NCBI GenBank assembly: GCA_014763835.1
Contig: JACXUQ010000096.1
Location: forward strand, 1-5,660
Length of the DNA stretch: 5,660 nt
Reading direction: 5' to 3'
Origin: Thiotrichales bacterium
GTDB taxonomy: Bacteria > Pseudomonadota > Gammaproteobacteria > Thiomicrospirales > Thiomicrospiraceae
Below are positions 1 to 5,660 of the stretch, piece by piece. The translations under genes and the position numbers were made by a program. Below the pieces are notes generated by a model, which saw nothing but the letters and a program-made list of their open reading frames with translations, had not been told where the DNA came from and made no database searches. How positions within the stretch are numbered: position 1 is the first letter of the stretch; the number at the start of each line of letters is the position of its first letter.

Positions 1-3
1 CTT

Positions 4-23
4 GCTAATAGCGAGCTATTAGC
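4..23 (+). terminator. Short hairpin at the left edge, possible weak terminator or repeat end
   Basis: Bases 4-11 (GCTAATAG) are perfectly complementary to 16-23 (CTATTAGC), giving an 8-bp stem with a 4-base CGAG loop. Four T residues follow at 28-31, after a TGCG spacer. This could end the gene to the left, which would be expected to be another flagellar gene such as flgJ or flgI, but no convincing coding sequence reaches into the window. The stem is AT-rich and the T run is not adjacent, so terminator function is doubtful. It could equally be the edge of a dispersed intergenic repeat. Confidence 0.3.
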
Positions 24-183
24 TGCGTTTTCCGCCTCAACCAGCCAATTTTTTCCTCATTTTTATTTCGCGCCCCACTCGTGCAAAGCTCTCAGAATAA
101 AAAAACAAAGCTAAACAACTTGTTAACGATAGTGCTGCGGTCATCCCGGCCTGTTGATTTTGACCGGAAAAGGAAACTGAATT
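24..183 (+). other. Non-coding leader upstream of flgK
   Basis: No reading frame here looks like protein. The frame open from base 1 to the stop at 112-114 has an unlikely composition, and the other two forward frames stop within the first 22 bases. The stretch has T-rich (46-67) and A-rich (97-109) tracts. It carries the candidate promoter described separately and the flgK Shine-Dalgarno sequence AAAAGGA at 168-174, nine bases before the ATG. A weak imperfect inverted repeat (CCGGCC at 146-151 against GACCGG at 162-167) lies just before the ribosome binding site. Confidence 0.6.
106..132 (+). promoter_or_regulatory. Candidate FliA (sigma-28) promoter for flgKL
   Basis: CAAAGCTA at 106-113 resembles the FliA -35 element TAAAGTTT (5 of 8 bases). 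AACGATAG at 125-132 contains the CGATA core of the -10 element GCCGATAA. The two are separated by exactly 11 bases, the spacing of the FliA consensus. Transcription would start near 139-140, leaving a leader of about 45 bases before the flgK ATG. In enteric bacteria flgKL is partly transcribed from its own FliA promoter, so the position fits. The match is imperfect, which keeps the confidence moderate. The 11-base spacer is itself a perfect inverted repeat, AACAA-C-TTGTT. Confidence 0.4.
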
Positions 184-2016
184 ATGGCGAATATGTTGAT
201 TATTGGCACCAATGCGGCCAATACCTACAAAACGGCACTGGATGTCACCAGTCATAACGTCGCCAATGTGGGAACCGAGGGCTATTCGCGGCAGCGCGCT
301 GAAATCGGCAACAATACGCCGGCGTTGGTGGGCGGCGGTTTTCTGGGCGGCGGCTCGCGTGTAGACACGGTCATGCGTATTCAGGCCGATTATATCCAGT
401 CTCAACTCAATAACAGCAATGCGTCGGTGGAACGTTACAATCAGCAGCTGCAGCTATCCCAGCAATTGGAAGGGATTGTGGCCAGTAACGACGAAGGCAT
501 CCAGCAGTTTATGCAGCGTTTTTTTGATAGCCTGCAGAATCTGGCGGATAACCCGACTTCGAGTACCAATCGCCAGATGGTGCTCGATGAGGCGGGCAAC
601 TTGGAAAGCCATATCAGCAATCTTTCGACCGTTTTGGATGAAACCCAGACGCAGGTCAATACCCAAATCAAGGGGCTGGTGACTGAAATCAACGACCGTC
701 TGTCGATAGTGCAGTCGCTCAATAAAGAGGTGGAGCGCGCTTTGGCGGTGGGTACTCAGCCGCCCAATGATTTGCTTGATCAGCGCAATCAGGCGGTGCT
801 GGAGTTGAGTGGGTATATTGACATTAAAACCTTTGAGCAGCCCGACGGTCGTTTGGATATTTTTACCTCCGGCGGCAATCTGCCGCTGTTGGCCGATAAC
901 TACAAAGCCACCCTAAGCGCCGAGTTAGGCCCTTACAAAGATGAAAACCGCATTGAAGTTTACATGAATGTGGGCGGCAACAAAAAAGTGGTGAGCGAAC
1001 GTATTGTGGGCGGCGAGTTGGGCGGCGTGCTGGATTTCAGACAGAATATGCTGGATCAGGCGCAAAATGACTTGGGGGTGACATTGAACAGTTTGGTGGC
1101 CTCCATGAACTGGCAGCACTACCAGGGGTATGACCTTAACGGAGAACCGGGTGGTGATCTGTTTGCGCCTTTGAACATGACGGCCAGCCACAGTGTTAAA
1201 AACAGTGGAACGGAAGACGGCAGCAATATCCTGGTCAGTTTCAACCCGAATGCCGGGGTGTCCGAACCGCCGTACGCACCAACCGGCACGCAAGCCCAGC
1301 CGGCGCTCTACACGGACAAAGAGAGCTACTTGCAGGAGGCTTTCAAGCAGATTGGCCTGATGCAGCCGCGCGAGTATGAGATTCGTTACAACGCTTTAGC
1401 CGATGCCTTCGATTTCTATGATTACAGTACCGGTAAGCGCCTGAGCGATGCCAGTGGAACGCCTATCAGCGTGGCGCGCGGTACCTCAGGCCAGGTTGAA
1501 GGGTTGAATTTCGATTTTACCAATGTGACTACCGTGCCGGGGGATAGGGACGCCTTTCTGGTCAAGCCGCATCAGGAAATCCTTAAGCAGTTCTCTGCCG
1601 AATTGAGCGATACCGATAAGTTTGCCACGCGTGGCCAATCGCCAGATCCGAGCGTGACGGCGCCGGCTGCCGCGGCATACGGCGATAACGTCAATATGGC
1701 GAATATGGCCAGTTTGCAGTCGCGCAACTTGATGTATGCCGATGGTACCGGCAATGGCACCGAAACGCTGTTGGGTGGGTATTCCAAAATGGCCACCAAT
1801 GTCGGTATGTATGTGCGCGGCACGGAAATCCAGCTGATCGCGCAGCAGAATGTACATGATCAGATTATGACGCAACGTGAGTCGATCTCGGGCGTCAGCC
1901 TGGACGAAGAGGCGGCCAATTTAATGAAGTTCCAACAGGCATACGAAGCGGCGGCACAAATCATTGCCACCTCGCAAAGCATTTTCCAGACGCTGATCGG
2001 CGTAATAAGAGGATAA
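184..2016 (+). CDS. flgK: Flagellar hook-associated protein 1 (FlgK, HAP1)
   Basis: FlgK is exported by the flagellar type III apparatus and assembles at the distal end of the hook, where with FlgL it forms the junction that carries the filament. The 610-residue product has the rod/hook/HAP N-terminal signature at residues 18-37, including SHNVAN and EGYSRQ, followed by heptad-rich helices (about 66-200) and the conserved PPNDLLDQRN block at 193-202. Residues 278-329 (GELGGVLDFRQ through the LNG-DLF segment) and DAFLVKP at 456-462 are typical FlgK. The C-terminus (569-608; SGVSLDEEAANLMKFQQAYEAA and onward) is the hallmark helix of the axial protein family. There is no signal peptide, as expected for type III export. 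The protein is longer than the enteric homologue (about 547 residues), with the extra length apparently in the variable central domains (about 330-500). AAAAGGA lies nine bases before the chosen ATG. The next in-frame ATG, three codons later, would be too far from it. Confidence 0.96.
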   Translation: MANMLIIGTNAANTYKTALDVTSHNVANVGTEGYSRQRAEIGNNTPALVGGGFLGGGSRVDTVMRIQADYIQSQLNNSNASVERYNQQLQLSQQLEGIVASNDEGIQQFMQRFFDSLQNLADNPTSSTNRQMVLDEAGNLESHISNLSTVLDETQTQVNTQIKGLVTEINDRLSIVQSLNKEVERALAVGTQPPNDLLDQRNQAVLELSGYIDIKTFEQPDGRLDIFTSGGNLPLLADNYKATLSAELGPYKDENRIEVYMNVGGNKKVVSERIVGGELGGVLDFRQNMLDQAQNDLGVTLNSLVASMNWQHYQGYDLNGEPGGDLFAPLNMTASHSVKNSGTEDGSNILVSFNPNAGVSEPPYAPTGTQAQPALYTDKESYLQEAFKQIGLMQPREYEIRYNALADAFDFYDYSTGKRLSDASGTPISVARGTSGQVEGLNFDFTNVTTVPGDRDAFLVKPHQEILKQFSAELSDTDKFATRGQSPDPSVTAPAAAAYGDNVNMANMASLQSRNLMYADGTGNGTETLLGGYSKMATNVGMYVRGTEIQLIAQQNVHDQIMTQRESISGVSLDEEAANLMKFQQAYEAAAQIIATSQSIFQTLIGVIRG

Positions 2017-2020
2017 GCGC

Positions 2021-3064
2021 ATGAGAATCTCGACCAATATGTTTCATAGTCAGGGAATCAGCTCAATTCAAACCCACCAGAAGAGTGTGCTCGATACCCA
2101 GCTACAGTTGAGTACCGGCAAGCGTGTCAATGGACCAGGGGATGATCCGGTGGCGACCAGTCAGATTCATGCGCTTAAGCGCACGATGAATACGATAGAT
2201 CAATACGCCAGAAACGGCGAATACGCCAAATCACAGCTGGTGCTCGAAGAAACGGCGATTACTGACACGATTGGTTCATTACAGCGCGCGCGTGAGTTGG
2301 CGATTCAGATGAGTAACGGTACCTATACGGCGGCAGATCGCGAAGCGACTGCTGCGGAAGTGGATCAGATTATCCAACAGGTTCGTAATATGATGAACTA
2401 TCGCAATTCCGAAGGGGAGTTGATTTTTGCCGGCAGCAGCGTCAATGCTTTGCAGGCGTTTGTTGAGGATGTCAATAATCCCGGATACTACGCCTATATC
2501 GGCGGGGTGAATTCCGACTCCTCGGGGGCCGAAACCACGCCTCAGGATTCACTGGCGAATTACGGTTCGCGTTTTGTGCAGATCGGATTTGATGATGATA
2601 ATCTTCTGGCACCGGATGATGCCGGGGATCCGAGCCGTGTGCGTATTACCGATAACGGCAACCGCGTATTCAGTATTCCCGGTGGCGGAACACTCCCTTA
2701 CACTTACAATACCACCGGCGGTGGTACACCGGAGGCCAATGTGCTGAATGTTCTGGTGGAATTCAAAAATGCCTTATTGGCGGGCAATCCGCCATCCGAT
2801 GAAGTCATTGGCGATATGGACAGTGCGCTGACAAATCTCTCGCAGATCCGTGCGGAAATCGGTGGTCGCCAGAACCGTATCCAGTCGCAGTATGATGCCG
2901 GCGAGAGCTTTAAGCTAGCGCTTGAAGAGCGCCGCATGACGCTGGAGGACATGGATCTGGTTTCAGGGGTCACCGAACTGACCAAAAGCCAAAATGCGCT
3001 GCAAATGGCGCAACAGGTCTTTAGCAAAGTGCAGGGCATGAGTCTGTTTAATTATTTGCGATAA
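2021..3064 (+). CDS. flgL: Flagellar hook-associated protein 3 (FlgL, HAP3)
   Basis: FlgL is the second hook-filament junction protein. It sits on FlgK and contacts the first flagellin subunits, and it is related to flagellin at both ends. The 347-residue product begins MRISTNMFHSQG, typical of FlgL, and has the flagellin-like STGKRVNGPGDDPVA segment at 31-45. A helical region with FAGSS follows at 136-140. The central surface domain (about 145-250) is glycine- and aspartate-rich. The C-terminal helix pair (about 270-347) carries RMTLEDMDLVSGVTELTK and ends in SLFNYLR. It is about 30 residues longer than the enteric protein, in the central variable domain. The ATG lies 4 bp after the flgK stop, and its Shine-Dalgarno AAGAGGA (2007-2013) lies within the last codons of flgK. 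This implies co-transcription and probably translational coupling. A strong terminator follows the stop codon. Confidence 0.95.
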   Translation: MRISTNMFHSQGISSIQTHQKSVLDTQLQLSTGKRVNGPGDDPVATSQIHALKRTMNTIDQYARNGEYAKSQLVLEETAITDTIGSLQRARELAIQMSNGTYTAADREATAAEVDQIIQQVRNMMNYRNSEGELIFAGSSVNALQAFVEDVNNPGYYAYIGGVNSDSSGAETTPQDSLANYGSRFVQIGFDDDNLLAPDDAGDPSRVRITDNGNRVFSIPGGGTLPYTYNTTGGGTPEANVLNVLVEFKNALLAGNPPSDEVIGDMDSALTNLSQIRAEIGGRQNRIQSQYDAGESFKLALEERRMTLEDMDLVSGVTELTKSQNALQMAQQVFSKVQGMSLFNYLR

Positions 3065-3094
3065 GTTTGTCCGGGTTTTGGCCCTTGTTTTGCT

Positions 3095-3121
3095 AAAAGC
3101 CTCCTATATGGAGGCTTTTTT
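3095..3121 (+). terminator. Intrinsic terminator of the flgKL transcript
   Basis: AAAAGCCTCC (3095-3104) pairs perfectly with GGAGGCTTTT (3110-3119) around a five-base TATAT loop. The T run spans 3116-3121. This is a 10-bp uninterrupted stem, 30 bases after the flgL stop codon, and is a textbook rho-independent terminator. The leading A tract also gives a four-base T run on the opposite strand, but no convergent gene is present. The 3' arm contains the apparent ribosome binding site of the next gene. Confidence 0.9.
3110..3114 (+). promoter_or_regulatory. Shine-Dalgarno GGAGG inside the terminator stem
   Basis: GGAGG at 3110-3114 lies seven bases before the GTG at 3122, the best spacing and sequence for a ribosome binding site at this gene, and it decides the start. 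All five bases are paired in the 3' arm of the flgL terminator hairpin. In any read-through transcript from flgL the site would be sequestered whenever the hairpin forms. Confidence 0.65.
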
Positions 3122-4360
3122 GTGAAAATACACCCGTCGTTATTGTCAATTCTGTGTGCGTCAGGGCTGCTGGTTCTCGTAGCAGGGGAGGCTTTTTCAG
3201 GCTTTCAGAACTGGGTGCGTTTGCAAGGGAGCGTTGACGACAAACCTTTGATACCGCAGGTTTTTGAACCCTCCGGTATTCGCTTGATCAGTTCCACCGC
3301 CGAATCCAGCATCAAGAAAAGCGAACCCTCAAAAGAGCCACTGGAGTTAATGCCTGGTCGTGTCAATAATCCGACGGCTGAAGCGGTGGCGTACTCCATG
3401 GATGAGACTCCGAAACAGGATGGCTTAAAAGAAGTTGAATCCACAGCGCTTGCCGTCATACCTGAACGGGGCACGTTCCGAGAGCGGGAGGCAAAACCCG
3501 CGTTGGTGGTGCTTGAAAATGAATTGGTCATCGAATTTCCGGCTGCAATTGCCGATGCGATGTTGATGAAGCGCGTGATTGCCAGGGTTCTACTCAGCGA
3601 GCAGCCTTTCAAAGAGGATTTATTGAGCCGGAAGAGCTTAGATTATCAAAAAACGCCCTATTTTTACCGTCAGGTTTTGGATCAGCATCATCAGCCGATT
3701 CGTTATCCCGCCAATGCATTTGATTATGCCGATTATCTGTTTTCTTCTGAGCGCATGGAAAACATAGCCGACGAAGAGGGGACGTTTACGGTTGTTTCCA
3801 TTCCGTTGGTGAAGGCCGACTACCCTAAACCCGTGCAGAAATACAAGGATTGGGTTGCGCAGTATGCACAAACCTATAAGGTCGATCCGGCCCTGGTGTT
3901 TGCGGTAATGGAGACCGAAAGCCGCTTTAAACCTGATGCAGTCAGCCGCTCCAATGCACTGGGATTGATGCAGCTTAAAGCCGATGCGGCAGGACGCGAT
4001 ATCTACCAGCATATTGACCGGAAACCGGGTATGCCAAACGCCGACGAATTGTTTGATGAGCGCAATAATATCCGCATGGGGACCGCTTATCTCGGATTGC
4101 TCAAGCATGAGTATCTGGCTGAGGTGCGTAATACCCAGAACAAAGAGATGCTGTCGATCGCTTCTTATAATGGCGGCTTGTCAACCGTATTGAAGCTCTT
4201 TGGGGATACGCCGGAAGAAGCGATAAAACGCATCAATCAGTTGCATCCCAAGCAGGTTTATCGTAAGTTACGGCTTGAGCACGCTTCCCAGGAAACGCGC
4301 GATTACCTGGACAAGGTGCTGAAGGCTAAAAGCCGTTATCAACAACTTCTGTCGGCCTGA
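3122..4360 (+). CDS. mltC: MltC-like membrane or periplasmic murein lytic transglycosylase
   Basis: Lytic transglycosylases cleave the MurNAc-GlcNAc bond of peptidoglycan, leaving 1,6-anhydro-MurNAc ends. The C-terminal SLT domain (about 235-405) has METES with likely catalytic Glu266, GLMQ at 281-284, NNIRMGTAYL at 315-324 and SYNGG at 348-352. Residues about 128-230 (LVIEFP, the YFYRQVLD-HHQPIRYPA segment, DYADYL, VSIPLVK) match the N-terminal domain of MltC as I remember it, so MltC is a better assignment than Slt70 or MltE. At 412 residues it exceeds enteric MltC (about 359), with a charged, low-complexity linker at about 28-125. The N-terminus (MKIHP, then hydrophobic residues 7-21) is a signal peptide or anchor. 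Cys12 lies within the hydrophobic core and is not in a lipobox, so unlike E. coli MltC it is probably not a lipoprotein. Cleavage after Ala24 is possible. The GTG start is needed to keep this signal; the nearest later start would lose it. No promoter of its own was recognised. Confidence 0.88.
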   Translation: MKIHPSLLSILCASGLLVLVAGEAFSGFQNWVRLQGSVDDKPLIPQVFEPSGIRLISSTAESSIKKSEPSKEPLELMPGRVNNPTAEAVAYSMDETPKQDGLKEVESTALAVIPERGTFREREAKPALVVLENELVIEFPAAIADAMLMKRVIARVLLSEQPFKEDLLSRKSLDYQKTPYFYRQVLDQHHQPIRYPANAFDYADYLFSSERMENIADEEGTFTVVSIPLVKADYPKPVQKYKDWVAQYAQTYKVDPALVFAVMETESRFKPDAVSRSNALGLMQLKADAAGRDIYQHIDRKPGMPNADELFDERNNIRMGTAYLGLLKHEYLAEVRNTQNKEMLSIASYNGGLSTVLKLFGDTPEEAIKRINQLHPKQVYRKLRLEHASQETRDYLDKVLKAKSRYQQLLSA

Positions 4361-4393
4361 ACGAAAACGGCTGATAACACACGGATTGACAGC

Positions 4394-5389
4394 ATGAATT
4401 ACTGGCAAGGAAAGCAGGTTTTGGTGACAGGAGCCGATGGTTTTATCGGTTCGCATCTGGCGGAGGCCTTGGTTGGGCAAGGCGCCAAAGTACGGGCGCT
4501 GTGCCTGTATAACTCCTTCAATGACTGGGGCTGGCTGGAACAGAGTCCGGCGTTGTCGGAGATCGAAATCGTCAGCGGCGATGTTCGCGACCCTTTTCTG
4601 TGCAAGAAAATCACGCAGGGTTGCCACACTGTTTTCCATCTGGCGGCCTTGATTGCCATTCCGTATTCGTATGTGGCGCCCAATTCCTATGTGGAAACCA
4701 ATGTCAACGGCACCCTGAATATGGCGCAGGCCTGTCTGGAAAACGGAGTGCAGCGTTTTATGCATACCTCCACGTCGGAAGTTTATGGCACCGCCCAATA
4801 TGTGCCGATAGACGAAAAACACCCATTACAGCCGCAATCGCCCTACAGCGCCAGCAAGATTGGCGCGGACGCCATGGCGATGTCGTATTTCAACGCCTTT
4901 GAAATGCCGGTGTGCATTGCCCGCCCGTTCAATACCTATGGTCCGCGTCAGTCTGCCAGAGCGGTGATTCCGACCATTATTACGCAGATTGCGCAGGGCG
5001 CCAAACAGATTAAACTGGGGGATACCACGCCCACGCGGGATTTCAATTATGTAGCCGATACCTGCGCCGGCATGATGGCGATTGCCGCGTCAGATAGCAC
5101 CGTTGGTCAGACCGTGAATATCGGTTCCAACTATGAGATTTCGGTGCAGGATACCCTGGAGTTGATTAAAGAGATTATGGGTAGTGATGTCGAATTCATT
5201 ACCGATTCGCAGCGTTTGCGCCCCAAGGATTCGGAAGTGTTCCGTCTATGGTGCGACAATACCTTAATCCGCAAACTGACCGGTTTTGAGCCGCAATATG
5301 ATATCCGTGCCGGCCTTTCCAAAACCATTGACTGGTTTACCCAGACCGACAATTTGAAACGTTACAAGGCCGATATCTACAATGTCTAA
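4394..5389 (+). CDS. legB: LegB-type NDP-N-acetylglucosamine 4,6-dehydratase (extended SDR)
   Basis: This is an NAD-dependent sugar-nucleotide dehydratase/epimerase of 331 residues, full length for the family. The Rossmann nucleotide-binding motif GADGFIGSH is at 13-21, after the usual short GKQVLVT strand. Other family motifs are FHLAA (81-85), ETNVNGT (101-107), TSTSEVYG (125-132) and the catalytic YSASK (Tyr151, Lys155). RPFNTYGPRQSARAVIPTII (177-196) is strongly characteristic of the LegB group. In legionaminic acid synthesis LegB converts UDP- or GDP-GlcNAc (by species) to the 4-keto-6-deoxy sugar, the substrate of the aminotransferase LegC. A LegC-like gene overlaps its 3' end, which supports the assignment. 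The gene begins 33 bp after the transglycosylase stop with only a weak ribosome site (GGA at 4383-4385). The ATG is nevertheless well placed, just before the first beta strand. Related dehydratases such as RmlB or UDP-xylose synthase are less likely given the motif set and neighbour. Confidence 0.87.
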   Translation: MNYWQGKQVLVTGADGFIGSHLAEALVGQGAKVRALCLYNSFNDWGWLEQSPALSEIEIVSGDVRDPFLCKKITQGCHTVFHLAALIAIPYSYVAPNSYVETNVNGTLNMAQACLENGVQRFMHTSTSEVYGTAQYVPIDEKHPLQPQSPYSASKIGADAMAMSYFNAFEMPVCIARPFNTYGPRQSARAVIPTIITQIAQGAKQIKLGDTTPTRDFNYVADTCAGMMAIAASDSTVGQTVNIGSNYEISVQDTLELIKEIMGSDVEFITDSQRLRPKDSEVFRLWCDNTLIRKLTGFEPQYDIRAGLSKTIDWFTQTDNLKRYKADIYNV

Positions 5390-5660
5390 TCCCGCGTTTG
5401 CCAGCCTGATAAACGCAATTCGTGCGCATTACCAAAATGCCGACTTTGTGCCCTTGCACGCCCCCTGTTTTAACGAGCAGGCCAAAGCATTGGTGACTGA
5501 TTGCATTGACACTACCTTTGTTTCGTCTGTGGGCAAGTATGTGACCCAGTTTGAAGAGGAGGTCGCCGCTTTTACCGGCGCCAAACATGCCGTGGCGGTG
5601 GTTAATGGCACAATGGGACTCTACTTGGCGCTGAAGGTGGCCGGCGTGCAGGCGGGCGAT
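5382..5660 (+). CDS. legC: LegC-type PLP aminotransferase, N-terminal part (runs off the window)
   Basis: The first 93 codons of a DegT/DnrJ/EryC1/StrS-family aminotransferase are present; the rest is beyond the right edge. The segment DFVPLHAPCF (21-30), then CIDTTFVSSVGKYVTQFEEE (41-60), FTGAKHAVAVVNGTMGLYLA (64-83) and a final AGD has the order and wording of the LegC subgroup. The NGT near residue 75 is in the PLP-phosphate-binding region. The catalytic lysine of this family lies much later and is not visible. LegC would transfer an amino group, usually from glutamate, to C4 of the keto sugar made by LegB. The ATG overlaps the end of legB by 8 bp in another frame, with AAGG at 5366-5369 as a rather distant ribosome site, so translation is probably coupled. 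Because the gene is incomplete, use in legionaminic acid rather than another 4-amino sugar pathway is inferred from its similarity and from legB. Confidence 0.85.
   Translation, partial: MSNPAFASLINAIRAHYQNADFVPLHAPCFNEQAKALVTDCIDTTFVSSVGKYVTQFEEEVAAFTGAKHAVAVVNGTMGLYLALKVAGVQAGD

Noticed and set aside
1..114. Open frame from the left edge as the C-terminus of an upstream flagellar gene such as flgJ
   Set aside because: The 37 residues read from base 1 are rich in Ser, Phe and His and do not resemble the end of FlgJ or any flagellar protein I recognise. The hairpin and AT-rich tracts fit non-coding DNA better.
37..405. Minus-strand reading frame of 122 codons across the flgK 5' end
   Set aside because: It is largely antisense to the well-supported flgK, has no recognisable domain or ribosome site, and matches a shadow frame. 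The same holds for the other minus-strand frames in the window.
1696..1707. Exact 12-base repeat of the flgK start (ATGGCGAATATG at 184-195) inside flgK, as an internal start
   Set aside because: Both encode MANM, but there is no Shine-Dalgarno before the internal copy and it lies just ahead of the conserved C-terminal domain of one continuous protein.
3061..3087. ATAAGTTT at 3061-3068 as a FliA -35 element for the transglycosylase gene
   Set aside because: It matches 6 of 8 bases of the -35, but the sequence 11 bases downstream (GGCCCTTG) has almost nothing of the CGATAA -10 element, and the terminator lies between it and the gene.
4331..4378. Inverted repeat around the end of the transglycosylase gene (AGCCGT/ACGGCT and GTTATC/GATAAC)
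   Set aside because: The two 6-bp matches are arranged so that they cannot form one continuous stem. Their loops are about 30 bases and no T run follows, so this is not a terminator and is probably chance.
4386..4414. TTGACA at 4386-4391 as a sigma-70 -35 box for the leg genes
   Set aside because: The hexamer is perfect, but the position 17 bases downstream reads GGAAAG and lies inside legB. The resulting transcript would lack the start codon.

Overview
The window looks like part of a flagellar and surface-glycan region of a polarly or peritrichously flagellated Gram-negative bacterium, most likely a gammaproteobacterium. That guess rests on three things: tandem flgK-flgL, an MltC-type lytic transglycosylase, and a possible FliA (sigma-28) promoter ahead of flgK, as in gammaproteobacterial flagellar regulons. 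The genus cannot be fixed from the sequence alone. Base composition is moderate (about 50% GC by eye) and looks even throughout. All genes are on the + strand.

Layout: (1) Positions 1-183 are non-coding. They hold a short hairpin at the left edge that may end or follow the upstream gene, a candidate FliA-type promoter and the flgK ribosome binding site. (2) Positions 184-3064 carry flgK and flgL, separated by 4 bp. They encode the two hook-filament junction proteins (HAP1 and HAP3). (3) A strong intrinsic terminator at 3095-3121 closes the flgKL unit. (4) Positions 3122-4360 encode a secreted MltC-like murein lytic transglycosylase that starts at GTG. Its only Shine-Dalgarno sequence lies inside the 3' arm of the flgL terminator. 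(5) From 4394 to the right edge there is the start of a sugar-biosynthesis operon: a LegB-type NDP-HexNAc 4,6-dehydratase, followed with an 8-bp overlap by the first 93 codons of a LegC-type PLP aminotransferase. The gene runs off the window.

How the genes fit together: FlgK and FlgL form the platform between hook and filament. LegB and LegC carry out the first two sugar-modifying steps toward legionaminic-acid-type nonulosonic acids, which in several flagellated bacteria decorate flagellin O-linked. The simplest reading is a flagellar locus next to a flagellin (or surface polysaccharide) glycosylation cluster, with a peptidoglycan-cleaving enzyme between them. No wholly new system is visible. 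The most unusual local feature is the terminator/ribosome-binding-site overlap at 3095-3124.
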